DNA of 64,000 bases from Gymnothorax reevesii (GCA_029721435.1 CM056574.1:1635001-1699000), one strand, 5' to 3'; counted from the stretch's first letter, positions 10,445 to 22,106 are shown. Program-made: numbers and translations. The notes: generated from the letters alone by a model not told the origin.

Positions 10445-11977
10445 ACCATGGCCTACAAATAAAGAAATTAAGGAAAATTCAGGAAGACGAGCAGACATTT
10501 GGAAATGTGTTGCGATCAGGAACCAGATGCGAGAACCAGGAAGTGCGGTAGAGCTTGTTTTATTGGTAAAAGGGGGATGACCCCCGCAGAGCAAAAGGCA
10601 ACAGTCAAAATCCAGTTGGGCAAAAATAGTATCAAAAACCAGGGCAGCAATCACAGTAATCGTAGTCAGACAGAAATGGGTCTGGTACACAGGAATAGTT
10701 CTATCAGAAGCAAGCCAGAATCCACAGGACGTAATCCGAATCGTTACCAGGGCAGCAAACAGATCTCGTAGTCGGGCAGAAAAATGGTCAAAACACACAG
10801 ATGCAACAGTAATCCAAAATCACAAAGGCAAAAATCAAAAGTCGGGCAATCCAGTCAGAAAGATAAAACACTGAGAAATCAAGGCGAGAAAATTGGCACT
10901 AGGGAGAACGATCTGACGAGAGTGAACCAAACAGACATCTTATATACACATCCGGGGTGAACACATGACCAGGGAGAACAGGTGCAATCAATGGTAACAA
11001 TGATCAGGGAGAGACACATGAGGAATAAACTAATTACATGAATTTGGCTGTAGCCAAAACGCAGACAGGGATCACAAGACAAACCTAAGTACAAAACAAC
11101 AGCTCCGGTTAAGGAGTACTAAAGTGCCAAGATAAAAGAAAAGGAAAGCACAAAGTATAAGTGGAAATCCACAGAAACTTGCAGCAGAGATAATTAGGGA
11201 TAGGCAAGGAGGCGGAGATTAGAATTGAGCGACTGCTGAGAGATCGTTAGTCAATTAGTATGTGCAGCTATACAATCCCAAGTGCATGTTAGAAAGTTAG
11301 TAAAAATATACAAGATGAGCGTGGTTAGTAATTAGCAAAAACAATAAACTGTTAGTATGTGTTAGTAAGACAGTAAAAGAGAGAGGAAGGAAGCACACGA
11401 GATAATGAAAGAAGATTGAAACCCAGAAACAAATAAATCACCCGAATGAGTGGCACACAAGACAAGGGACCGTGAGCAAAGATACACACCTGACAAGACA
11501 GGGGAGACAAAGTGCAAAGCATGGAAATTAAAACATGGCATGGAAAACTGAATTATCTAAACATGAAAAACAATAAGAAATCTAAATACGAGGAACACAA
11601 TACACTATGGTCAGGGGACAGGCAGTGGTCACTTAAACACAAGAATCCTAAACGTGGCTGAGCCAGGCACAGAACTTAAACATGACAAGCAAAAAGCAGA
11701 ATCACAACAAATGTACTAAATGTGAACGCTTCAACTACTGCTTGTGTCTGGCAAAAGCACAGAAACTGGATGAAACAACTGTGCACTGCTCCATCCAAGA
11801 AGAACTCTGATCCCGTTACGGATCTCTGCCGTCGGTGCGTCACGGTGAGCAGAGGCTCAGTTTCCTCTCCCATGATGCCTTGACTGTTGATTACAGTACT
11901 AACACAGGTGACTTTGGCTTGTGTTTCTTTCAGAGAGTCATGGAACTCGAAGCCCATCAGACACATGATCTCATCTA
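10445..11977. repeat. possible unclassified interspersed repeat, then unique DNA
   Basis: From 10510 the sequence is purine-rich with many 'caaaaaccagggcagcaa'- and 'gtcgggca'-like words, reminiscent of noncoding parts of fish LTR or DNA elements. I cannot find terminal repeats or coding domains. From about 11100 to the Tc1 left end at 11978 nothing is recognisable. I looked for the missing 3' LTR of the retroelement at 17250-22616 here and did not find it. Confidence 0.25.
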
Positions 11978-12392
11978 CAGTGGAGGAAATAAGTATTTGA
12001 CCCCTTGCTGATTTTGCAGGTTTGCCCACGAACAGAGTGCAACGGTTTATACTTTTAATGATAGGTTTATTTTAACAGTGAGTGACAGAATATCACCAAA
12101 AAAGTGGAATAAGACATTGTATGCATTTTAGGAATTTATTTGCATATTTTTGGTCAAAAATAAGTATTTGACCCCCTGGACAAACAGCATGTTCATATTT
12201 TGTAGAAAAGCCATTATTGGCCAGCACAGATGTCAAACAATTTTTATAGTTGTTGACAAGGTTTGTGCACATTTTGGCAGGGATGTTGGCCCACTCCTCC
12301 CTGCAGACAGACTCCAAATCATTCAGGTCCTGAGGCTGTCACCTTGCAACCCGAATTTTAAGCTCCCTCTACAGATTTTCATTTGGATTCAG

Positions 12393-12600
12393 GGGCCGGT
12401 TGCATAAAGCAGTTTTAAGCCTTAGACCGTCTTGAAAACTTAGGTTAGACAGGTCTTTTTGTGACTGACTGTTGCATAAACTTAAGACTGACTTAATCTA
12501 AGTCTTAGACTGTCTTAAATTTTCAGGTTAGACTGGTCTTATTATGACTGCCTGTTGCATAAAATTAAGACCCGTCTTATTTTGAGGTGAAAAAGTAAGC
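12393..12600. repeat. subterminal repeats of the Harbinger element
   Basis: The decamer gttgcataaa occurs at 12409, about 12471 and about 12551. Variants of 'tagactgtcttaa' and 'ggttagacaggtctt' lie between them. At the right end (15950-16091) tagtctta and agactagtc words form the mirror cluster. Such arrays fit binding sites for the element's Myb-like protein or transposase; that role is inference. Confidence 0.5.
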
Positions 12601-12973
12601 TACCTCACCCCCTGGCTACACCCTGGCTTAGAGTCTTAGTTACTATGGCAACACATGATGCCCATGGAATAGCGAACATTTTCTGCCTCTTTCTCTTATC
12701 ACTGATCTCTATTTCTAGCTATTTATATAAATGTCATTGTTTACGGTTTTAAACACTTTGATTTGTATGTTTTAAACTGTAAGTGTAATATTTACATGTA
12801 GCCTAATGTGGTGTTGCTTAATCTCACTTTCCAGAATAAAGAAAACAAAAAGGTAAAAAAAAAAAAAAATGAGATAAATATCAATCAATCAATCAATCAA
12901 TCAACCAACCTATAAATAATCAGTGTCAGCTGGGGGTTTGCAGTTTGTTTTTGTGAGTGTTATTTTAGGTAAG

Positions 12974-14124
12974 ATGGCTAATATTTGGCTTCTGAATAGA
13001 GCATTACAGAGAGAAAGGGTATTCAGGGATATATCTAACCCACTGGATGCATACAGTGACGAGGAGTTGGTCCAGCGACTGAGGTTCCCACGAGAAACCA
13101 TCCTGAGGCTGACGGCACAGATTGAAGAGGCCATCCATCCCAGGACAGGAAGGAACCACAGTGTCCCGGCGTCTCTACAAGTTTGTGTGGCTCTACGCTT
13201 CTACGCAACCGGGAGTTTTCTCATCTCTGTGGGTGACACTGTGGGGCTACATAAGTCTACAGTGTCACGCATAGTGCACAGAGTGTCGAAAGAGCTCAGC
13301 AAGATGCTACCGAAATTCCCAACTGATGCACATGTTCTAAAGAGGCTGAAAGCAGACTTTCATGCCATCGCAAGCTTCCCCAATGTGGTGGGAGCAATAG
13401 ATGGAACCCACATCCGTCTGCAGGCACCGTCTGAACATGAAGAGCTCTACGTAAACAGAAAGGGATGCCATAGTATCAATGTCCAGGCAGTGTGTGATGC
13501 CACACTGAAGATTACCAACTGTGTGGCTCGCTGGCCTGGACAAACACATGACTCCCGGATTCTGCAGGAATCACAGATTGGAGAAGCGTTCGAGGAGGGG
13601 CTCATTGATGGACTTCTCCTGGGTGATTCCGGAAACGCCTTGAAACCGTGGCTCCTCACATCTTTCCTGAATCCCACCAACCTCAGTGAGGAGAGGTATA
13701 ATGAGGCACATTCTGCTACCCGGAATGTGGTGGAGCGCACCTTTGGGGTGTTAAAGAGGAGGTTCCATTGCCTCCATGGTGAACTCCGGATGTCACCAGT
13801 GAGGGTCAGCAATGTGATCTATGCTTGTGTGGTGCTGCATAACTTAGCAAGGTGGGTCTAGTCTAACTATAAGTTATATCATCATGATTCAATTACTGTA
13901 CTGTATATGAAAGCTATCTGTGGTGTCATTTTAGTGTGAAAATAAATATGTTCACTGTTTTCAGAGACCGATCCCTTGCTGATCCTGAGGAGCCTGAACA
14001 CCAGGAGGAAGAAGCAGCAGGTGAGGAAGAAGATGAAGAAGAAGCAGCATACCTTCTGGAGATGGACCGAGGGCCAGGGCGCTATGTCCGTCAGATGCTG
14101 GTGGAAACCATCTTTTATACATGA
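12974..14124 (+). CDS. HARBI1-like Harbinger transposase, two exons
   Basis: Exon 1 is 12974-13851 (donor AAG|GTGGGT) and exon 2 is 13965-14124 (acceptor tgttttcag). The joined frame is open, and I count 345 residues, close to HARBI1-family length. A helix-turn-helix-like stretch lies at about 66-106. The DDE nuclease core has D143 (GAIDGTHI), D218 (LLGDSGN) and E254 (VERTFGVLKRRF), with NRKGCHSINVQ and WPGQTHDSRIL between them. All three catalytic residues are present. The family usually has Y after GDSG, where this copy has N. The C-terminus is acidic (EEEAAGEEEDEEEAA). The enzyme excises and reinserts the element, normally with its Myb-like partner for nuclear import and DNA binding. The start at 12974 is chosen because the 17 codons upstream look nonconserved. 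Confidence 0.88.
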
Positions 14125-14519
14125 ACACGCCAACGTCTATCCTAATTTCTTTACTTTACATGATTATTTTCCCTTATGACTTGTACCACTGCCCATTTAT
14201 CTTCATAAATCATTTTTGTTCAATCAACATAATTTGTGTGGGCACTGTTATTTCATACATTGTATCTTATATACACACTCAACAGACACATTTCTTTCAG
14301 ATGGGCAGACTTTATTTGTAACTTGAGGAATTACACTACAATATGACTGCCCTTTTCACAATCTCAATTTAGATTGGACATTAGAAAAAGTATAGTTAGG
14401 CTACACAGCATGTAGCCTATAAAAATAAATAAATCTGTCCACTCCCCTAAGGAGTCAAAATATACCTTTTTTTTTAAAATAAATGAATATCATGCAAAAA
14501 TATAACATACAAAAATATA

Positions 14520-15886
14520 TCAGTTTGGGCGTTTACCAGGTATCCTTCGAACATTTATGTATTCTTCCTCATTGGACGGGCCTTTCTCCATTTTCCGTTT
14601 CAAAATTTCTTTTTCTAGTTGCAACTTCTCCATTTCCAGTTTGATTTTTTCTTTCTCGAGGTGTAATTTGTCGACTTCTAGTTTTAGTTTCTCGTGCTCT
14701 ATTCCCAAGTTCCTGTACTGCCGCTCTATTACCATGGCAATGGTGATCTTCTTCTTCTTCTGCTTGGCTTGGCCTGTAGCTGCAGGGGTCAAGGGAGGGT
14801 CAGGAGTTGGGTCTTCGTCGTTCTCCCTGCTGTCCAAAGCTGAAAAATAAACAAACAAAAACAAATAGCATAATATGACATCTTCATTTAACTTTACCAT
14901 AGGTGCCCCGTAGGCTAAACACTAGAGAGCTTTTCCCTCTTCCACTGTACTTTGTTGTTGTTGTTGTTGTTGTTGTTGTTATTATTATTACCAGTGTCAT
15001 GTATCACATAGAGTATGCTCTGCCATATGGAGCTTATCAGACAATCATAGCCTATAATCATAAACATAATCACATTCACTTTAGTTATTTCAACAGACAT
15101 TAGTCATTAATAAATATCTTCATTTCTCATAATCAGACCCCACTAGATGCAATAGGCCTAGTTTTGCATGTCTTGAATTCCTTGCTCTCTTTCTAATAGC
15201 GCAACATAGTAATGTTGTAGCCTACTGTAATTGCATGGGTAACGTTATATGACTGCTGCCGCATGATGTAGGCTATGCAGTGTGACAGAAGCAAGAGTAG
15301 GCTATTGATCCATTGAATAACAGTAAACTAATGCAGAATAACACCAAGCGCAGTGAGAAGTTAAACTGTAAACACATCGGTAAGTGTGATATCATAGCAC
15401 AGCGAGTGCTATGTTACCTGCCGCGGCTGTGTTGATGTCTGTTGTCAGTGGTGCAGAGGGGCTGGGTGTTGCTGATGTTGTAGCAGGAGAAGCCCTCTCC
15501 ACTCCGCTCTCCGTACACCCCGGAATCCCCCAGAACATCGAGGAGTCACTTCCATAGATAATAATTATTATTTCTGTTGTTTTCTTTAATTTTGGAGGGG
15601 GTCCTCCGCCAGTCCGTGGATTTTTGCTTTTTGTTATTTCTTTTTTTGCTTCTTGGACCATATTTTTAAACCGTTTTTGTATATCCTTGACAGTTCGATT
15701 AGCTGTGGGATTTATGCTGTTTACCTTCTCTGTGATGTTGTCCCAGGCTTGTTGTTTTTTTAGATTTGCGTTTATTCCACTAAATCCACTTAGTAAAGTA
15801 TCTTTTTCAGCGTTGTATTCCTCCAATAGACAGAGGTTTTCTGCTGCAGTGAAAGAAATAGCTCTCTCGCGACGAACGGCGGCCAT
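14520..15886 (-). CDS. Harbinger Myb/SANT-like DNA-binding protein, two exons
   Basis: Exon 1 runs 15886-15418 (donor GCAG|GTAACA) and exon 2 14839-14520 (acceptor tttttcag). Joining them keeps the frame, and I count 262 residues. Residues about 10-85 form a Myb/SANT-like trihelix resembling the NAIF1-type domain (SFTAAENLCLLEEY, AWDNITEKVNSI, DIQKRFKNM). A Ser/Thr/Pro-rich linker with an isoleucine run (about 106-110) follows. The C-terminal third is a highly charged coiled coil (LKLEVDKLHLEKEKIKLEME). In Harbinger elements this second protein helps bring the transposase to the nucleus and to the ends. It converges on the transposase gene, with about 395 bp between the two stops. Confidence 0.85.
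14951..14991. repeat. (GTT)n/(ATT)n microsatellite in the Myb-gene intron
   Basis: About nine TTG units followed by four ATT units lie in the intron between the two exons of the Myb/SANT-like gene. Confidence 0.85.
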
Positions 15887-17262
15887 GTTTGTTGTTTATG
15901 TTGAGTGTCTAACTTTTCTCAAGTGTCTTACTTTACCCAGAATGCATTGCGTGATAGGCTATCTAAGTCAGTCTTACATCAGTCAGTCAGTGACTAGCTT
16001 TATGCAACAGGCAAAATCAAGTGTCTATAGTAAGACTGACTAAGAGTAAGATTTAAGCCTAAGACTAGTCTTATTTTTATGCAACCGGCCCCAGGTCTGG
16101 AGACTGGCTAAGCCACTCCAGACCCTTGATGTACTTCTTCTTCAGCCACTCTTTTGTTGCTTTGGCGGTGTGCTTAGGGTAGTTGTCGTGCTGAAACACC
16201 CGTCCTCAACCCATGTTCAGCTCTCTCACTGAGAGAAGGAGCTGTTGGTCCAGAATTCCACGGTATATGGCCCCGTCCATCCTCCCCTCAATGCAATGGA
16301 GTTGTGCCGTCCCCTTGGCTGAAAAGCACCACTGTGCTTGATGGTGGGGATGGTGTTCTTTGGGTTGTACTCTGTGTTCTTTGCCCTCCAAACACGGAGA
16401 GTTGAGTTGAGCCCAAAAAGTTCTATTTTGGTCTCATCTGACCACATCACCTTCTTCCAGGCCTCTTCTGATTCATCCAGGTGGTCAATGGCGAACTTCA
16501 GGCGGGCCTGTACATGTGCCTTCTTGAGCAGAGGGACCTTGCGTGCGCTGCAGGATTTCAATCCATGACCGTGTAGTGTGTTACCAACTGTTTCTTTTGT
16601 AACTGTGGTCCCAGCTGCCTTCAGTTCATTAACCAGTTCCCCCCTTGTGATTCCTCACCGTTCGCATGATCAGGGACATCTCACGAGGCGAAACCTTGCA
16701 TGGAGGCCCAGACCGAGGGAGGTTGGCGGCAGTGTGGTACTTCTTCCATTTCCTGATAACTGCACCGACAGTTGATCTTTTCTCTCAAAGTTGCTTTCCG
16801 ATTCTCTTGTAGCCCATCCGAGCCTTGTGTAGGTCAACAATCTTGTCCCTGATGTCCTTAGACAGCTCTTTGGTCTTGCCCATGGTGGAGATGTTGGAAT
16901 CTGGTTGTTTGGGAGTGGACAGGTGTCTTTTATACAGGTTATGAGGTGAGGCAGGTGTATTTGATGTAAATAATTAGTTGGGATTGGGGGTGTCTTAAAG
17001 AAAGACTAACTGGCTTGTGGGAGCCAGAATACTTGCTGTTTGGTAGGGGGTCAAATACTTAGTTTTCCTCATCAGATGGTTATCAATTTTTAGAAATTCA
17101 TATGATGTGATTTTCAGGAATTTTCTTTGTGATTCTGTCTCTCACTGTTAGAATTTATAAACGATTAAAATTATAGATCTTTGCATTCTTTGTAAGTGGG
17201 CAAACCTGCAAAATCAGCGAGGGGTCAAATACTTATTTCCCCCTCTGTATATATGTACATAT

Positions 17263-20200
17263 TCAAACACGGGATAAGCAATCAGCAGTTACATTGTCCG
17301 TACCCTTTACATGCTTAATTTCCAAGTCAAACTCCTGTAAAATCAAACTCCAATTCAACAATCTCCGATTCTTGTTTTTCATCTTACTCAAAAACATTAA
17401 CGGATTGTGGTCAGTGTACACAATTATTGGCTTTTCCCCTGTACAAACATAAACCTCAAAGTGTTGTAAAGAAAGGACGAGAGCCAACAGTTCCTTCTCT
17501 ATTGTGGAATAGTTCGTTCGGTGGCGATTGAACTTCCTGGAGAAGTATGCCACGGGATGCTCAATGTCATCAGAGTCACTTCTCTGTAGGAGCACAGATC
17601 CACAAGCTTAGTCGCTAGCATCGACCGCGATGGAGAACGGTTTGTTGAAGTCAGGAGATTTTAGCACAGGGAAGTGACACAGCAGAGACTTCAGGCGATC
17701 GAAGGCTCCCTGGCATGCATCATCCCAAGTGAACTTTACGCCTTTCTTCAGTTGGTTAGTTAGACTGAGAGCAATCTCAGCAAAGTTCTTGCAGAACTTG
17801 CGGTAGTACCCGATCATTCCAAGGAAGCGGCGCAAAGCTTTTTTGTTGTCAGGAACTGGAAATTCCATGATGGCTTGGACTTTAGCATTTATGGGTGCCA
17901 CCTTACCCTAGCCTATGACGTAGCCAAGATAGGTGACAGTAGCACAACCAAAGTCACTCTTGTTCAGGTTAACAGTCAGGTTAGCCTGGGTCAGGCGCTG
18001 GAACAATGTCTCTACATCTTTTAGATGTTCTTCCCAGGAGTCACTCCATGTGATCAGGTGATCGATGTATGCACCCGTGTGTGGCAATCCGGCGACTGTA
18101 GACTGTATCATCCTTTGGAATGTGGCTGGGGCATTTTTCATCCCAAAGGGTAGGACTTCATACTGGTACAACCCAGATGGTGTGGCAAAAGCAGAGATGC
18201 TCTTGGCCCTCTCAGTTAAAGGCACACACCAATAACCCTTCAATAAATCAATCTTGGTCAGAAACTTTGCTTGCCCTACTCTATCGATACAATCATCAAT
18301 CCTAAGTATTGGAAACACATCAGTTCTAGTTACAGCATTGACTTTGCGATAATCTGTACAGAGTCTAGTACTTCCATCAGGTTTTGGAACTAGCACACAG
18401 GGTGAACTCCAATCTGAGTTGGAGGGTCTGATAATATCATGTTCTAACATGTACTCAACCTCTTTCTCAGCAATCTTTCTCTTTGCAGGATTCATCCGGT
18501 ATGGATGCTGTTTTATTGGTTTGGCATCACCAACATCTACATCATGAGAGGCTATAGAAACTCTCTTTGGAACATCAGGAAACAGATCCTCATATTTCTT
18601 GATCAACCTCTCAAACTGATCTCTCTGTGAGGGTTCTAAGTGCTGGAGTTTTACATCAAGATTTTGCAACACTTCAGAATTTGACAATTTACATGAAAGA
18701 ACTTCAGCTTTAATTCTTGGTTCATCATCTTGAAACTCCCCCTCATCTTCACACGTTTTGACCATTGGAGAATCTGAAGTGACAGCTGCAACCCTAGCAT
18801 TGCTGTCATGATAAGGCTTCAGCATGTTAATGTGACACAATTGTTTTGGTTTTCTCCTATCTGGAGTCTTTACAATGTAATTGAGATCATTAATTTTTGT
18901 CAGAATTTCATAAGGACCATGAAATCTAGCCTGCAATGGATTGGACTGCAAGGGAAACAACACAAGGACCTTATCTCCTGGTTTAAACTCACGGCTTCTA
19001 GCCTTATGATCATACCAAGTTTTCATTTTTCCCTGACTTGATTTCAAGTTCTCTTTGGCAAGGTCACAAGCTGCACGCAATCTTTCCTTGAACTTGCTAA
19101 CATAGTCTAACAGACTGATATGCGGCTCTTTCTCTTGCCATTGTTCACTTAATAATAGCAAAGGTCCTCTCACTTCATGACCAAACACTAGCTCAAATGG
19201 ACTGAATCCAGTAGACTCCTGCACTGCTTCTCTAGCTGCAAACAACAGCAAATGAACCCCTTCATCCCAGTCTTTCTCATGGTCATAACAATAAGTCCTC
19301 ATCATTGTCTTGAGAGTGGAATGAAACCGCTCTAAGGCACCCTGACTTTCTGGATGATAGGCACTAGAAAGAATCTGCTTTGCACCTAGTTCATACACAA
19401 CCTGCTGAAACAAACCAGAAGTGAAATTGCTACCTTGGTCTGACTGAATTTCCCTGGGAAAGCCAAACAACGTGAAGAACTTTATCAAAGCCTCTGAGAT
19501 TGCAGTTGCCTTGATGTTGCGTAGAGGTATGGCTTCAGGGAATCTGGTAGATGCACACATGATTGTCAGCAAGTACTGATTTCCAGATCTAGTCTTAGGT
19601 AATGGACCAACACAATCAACAATGACCTTAGAGAAGGGCTCTCCAAATGCTGGGATAGGCTGCAATGGAGCTACAGGTGGGTCTAACTGGTGTTTTCCAA
19701 CTACTTGACAAGTGTGACAGGTTTTGCAAAAGTTGGAAACGTCTTTCCGAAGCCCAGGCCAAAAGAAGCGTTTCATGATCTTATCAACAGTCTTGTTAAC
19801 ATCAAGATGACCTCCTAAAGGTAAACTATGAGCCATTGTTAAGATCTCATTCCTGTAGACCTTCGGAACAACAATTTGCCTGACCACTGCCCAATCTGCA
19901 TTGGCAGGGATATCAGGAGGGCGCCACTTCCGCATCAGCACACCATCCTTGAGATAATACCCAACTGGAACTGCGTCTATTTCTTTATCAGGAAGGGCTC
20001 TCCTCTTTAGTACACAAATTTCAGGATCATTAGTTTGCTCCTCAATCAACCGCTTTCTGGACAGAGACAAGTCTCCAGACACATTAGAATCACCAGACCC
20101 TTCCGGCTGGCTGAATAGAGAACTAATAAAAGTATCTGATAAGTCCTCAAACGGAGAAACCATAGTAGGCCAATCAGAGTCATGAGGCAAACCACCTGAG

Positions 20201-21993
20201 TCCTGACTATTCAATGTGCTGGACGGCACCACAACATCTTCTTCTTGAGCCTTCTTAGCCATAGCACGAGTCACTGCGCAAGAAGGATACAGAGATGGGT
20301 CCTCATCCCCATCTTCAATGCTCGGCTGTGAAGTAAGATGTACAGGGGGAACTACTTTGCCCCCAGCCAGGTCATTGCCTAGCAACAGAGAAACACCCTT
20401 TATAGGTAGACTTGACATAAGTCCCACCTTTACCTGTCCTGTAACTAAATCTGACTTCAAGAATATAGAGCGCAGGGGTACAGATACAGTCCTCCCTTCA
20501 ATACCTTGTACAAGTATGAAATCCCCTGAAGCGGTCTCATCACGTAACTCCAAAGAGTCCATCAACAAAAGTGATTGAGAAGCTCCGGTATCCCTTAGGA
20601 TATATATGGGGACAGGAGTAGTATGCTCATTCAGAGCCACAAATCCCTCTGACACAAATGGAAGAAATTCCTCCCTCACAAAGTCAGCTGTATCAGGCTT
20701 TTTAGCCCCACAAGAAGCAGGCAATTTAGCAGATCGGTTATCTACTACAGGGGTTTCTAACCTTGTTTTCACAAAGGCATTTGGTTTGGTATCCTTTTCT
20801 TTTTCTTTCTTAGCTTTAAGGAACCAACAGTTAGTTGTAACATGACCAGATTTCTTGCAATAACTGCAAACTAGACCACTTTTGTCACTGTCAGCTTTCA
20901 CACTTTGATCAGACCTGTTACTGGATTTCTGAGCACCATCACCAGATTTGTCTTTGTCTTTGGGTGAGGAATCTTGGGTATCACCGTAACCCTTTTTCTG
21001 AAATTGGGACCATCTATTGTTACTGCTAGACTGAAATTTGGACTTATGTGTGAGAACATATTCATCTGCAAATTTGGCAGCTGGTTGCAAAGTCAGTGCT
21101 TGCTTCTCATTAAGGTAGGTCTTAACATCATCCTTAACATAGTTCTTGAATTCTTCAACTAACACCATCTCTTTTAGTGAGTTGAAATCATCCTTGACCT
21201 CAATAGAAGTACACCAGCGTTCAAAGCAAACTTTCTTCTCATTAGCAAATTCCACATAAGTCTGATTTTCAGATTTCTTCAAACCTCTGAATTTCTGTCG
21301 GTAAGCCTCTGGAACCAACTCATAAGCTCTCAAAATAACCTTTTTGACAACCTCATAATCAGAGGAATCATCTGCAGACAGAGCCGAATAGGCTTGTTGA
21401 GCTTTACCCTTGAGGACAGTTTGCAACATCAGAGGCCAGTGTTCCTTTGGCCACTGGCAACTCCTTGCTACCTTTTCAAAACACTGGAAATAGTTGTCAA
21501 CATCCTTTTCCGAAAATGGAGGCACCAATTTTACCTCCTGGCTAGCCCGAAATTTATTTTCAGTTTGAATTTTTATTTTTAGTTGCTCCATTTGGAGTCT
21601 TTCTTCTCTATCGAATTTCTCTAATTCAAAATCTCTTTGTCTTGCAAATTTTTCTAACTCAAATTCTCTTTGTTTTTCTCTTTCCTCCCTCTCAAATTCT
21701 CTTTGTTTCTCTTTTTCCTCCCTTTCTTTTTCTCTTTCCTCCCTTTCTTTTTCTAGCATTTTTAATTTAAGTTCCATTTCTATATTTGGATTTTCCACTG
21801 GAAACTGTTCCAGATCTCCTGGTGCAAACACATTTTCATCAATGTAATATTCAACTATCTCTCTAGCCAGTCTTGCTTTTCGCATGGCTGGTTTTACCTC
21901 TGTCAGCTCCAAATGTCTGCATATTTCCAACAGTTCTGTCTTTTTAAAAGACTTCAAAACCCCTACGGTTGGTGATGCCAAGAAATCATCCAT
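17263..21993 (-). pseudogene. Gmr1-like gag-pro-int-RT-RNaseH polyprotein, broken
   Basis: A single frame of 1576 codons plus stop is broken by in-frame TAG at codon 1362 (17910-17908) and TAA at codon 1462 (17610-17608), with no frameshift. Domains in order: a SAP-like N-terminus (about 5-50); a long Glu/Arg/Lys coiled coil (70-140); retrotransposon gag (about 155-320); a CCHC knuckle at C376, C379, H384, C389; aspartic protease DTGAS at 468-472; integrase zinc finger H722, H729, C756, C759; integrase core D793, D852, E888 (35 residues between the last two); then RT with D1249 and the YxDD-type motif at 1309-1312 reading YIDH. After the first stop come the RT connection and RNase H. The coding frame is otherwise well kept, suggesting fairly recent loss of activity. 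Confidence 0.9.
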
Positions 21994-22085
21994 TGCTGTT
22001 GATCTATATATATGTATTCAATTAAAAAAATCAATTTTCCAATTTAAAATGTTAGATTTTCAATAAATTACTCACACAATGGTCT

Positions 22086-22106
22086 ATCCCGGACCTTGAG
22101 CCCCCA
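22086..22106 (-). promoter_or_regulatory. primer binding site, tRNA-Pro type with 3 extra bases
   Basis: On the minus strand the site reads TGGGGGCTC, AAG, then GTCCGGGAT. The two outer blocks together match the 3' end of tRNA-Pro used by many retroelements, and the AAG in the middle is extra. The site lies immediately inside the 5' LTR, where reverse transcription would be primed. Confidence 0.65.

Larger units (their letters stand above)
12393..16091. mobile_element. complete Harbinger-type DNA transposon (3.7 kb)
   Basis: The termini are perfect inverted repeats beginning GGGCCGGTTGCATAAA. The element is flanked by CAG on both sides (12390-12392 and 16092-16094), and collapsing one copy restores a continuous Tc1 sequence, so this is a 3-bp target-site duplication. 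CWG targets are reported for zebrafish Harbinger3-type elements. The element holds two genes in convergent layout: a HARBI1-type transposase on plus and a Myb/SANT-like protein on minus. Subterminal motifs (gttgcataaa three times at the left; gtcttagactgtctta-like words at both ends) could be protein binding sites. Confidence 0.92.
12094..16883 (-). pseudogene. Tc1-like transposase pseudogene, interrupted
   Basis: The gene reads from the ATG at 16883-16881 ([14 protein letters not shown], a typical Tc1 start) and hits an in-frame TGA at codon 33 (16787-16785). Further frame breaks follow. Recognisable catalytic blocks remain: [11 protein letters not shown] near 16430 and an FQHDN block near 16190. 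The Harbinger insertion falls between SPDL and NPNENL, just ahead of the catalytic glutamate. The C-terminal part continues at 12392-12094 (for example [11 protein letters not shown]). The product would have cut and pasted the host Tc1. It was probably already dead or decaying, and the insertion certainly splits it. Confidence 0.85.
11978..17247 (-). mobile_element. Tc1-like transposon split by a Harbinger insertion
   Basis: The left end (TA then cagtggaggaaataagtatt) and the right end (aatacttatttccccctctg then TA) are inverted copies flanked by the TA dinucleotides expected for Tc1/mariner. A second internal 'aagtatttgaccccctgg' copy near 12160 indicates inner terminal repeats. Removing the Harbinger at 12393-16091 and one CAG copy leaves about 1.57 kb, the normal size of a Tc1 element. 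The right terminus abuts the truncated retroelement at 17250. Confidence 0.85.

Noticed and set aside
10445..11977. Missing 3' LTR of the Gmr1-like element left of the Tc1
   Set aside because: I compared it by eye with the 5' LTR at 22107-22616 and saw no shared terminus, TATA box or primer-site remnant.
13447..13812. 121-codon minus-strand frame
   Set aside because: It is antisense to the catalytic region of the Harbinger transposase.
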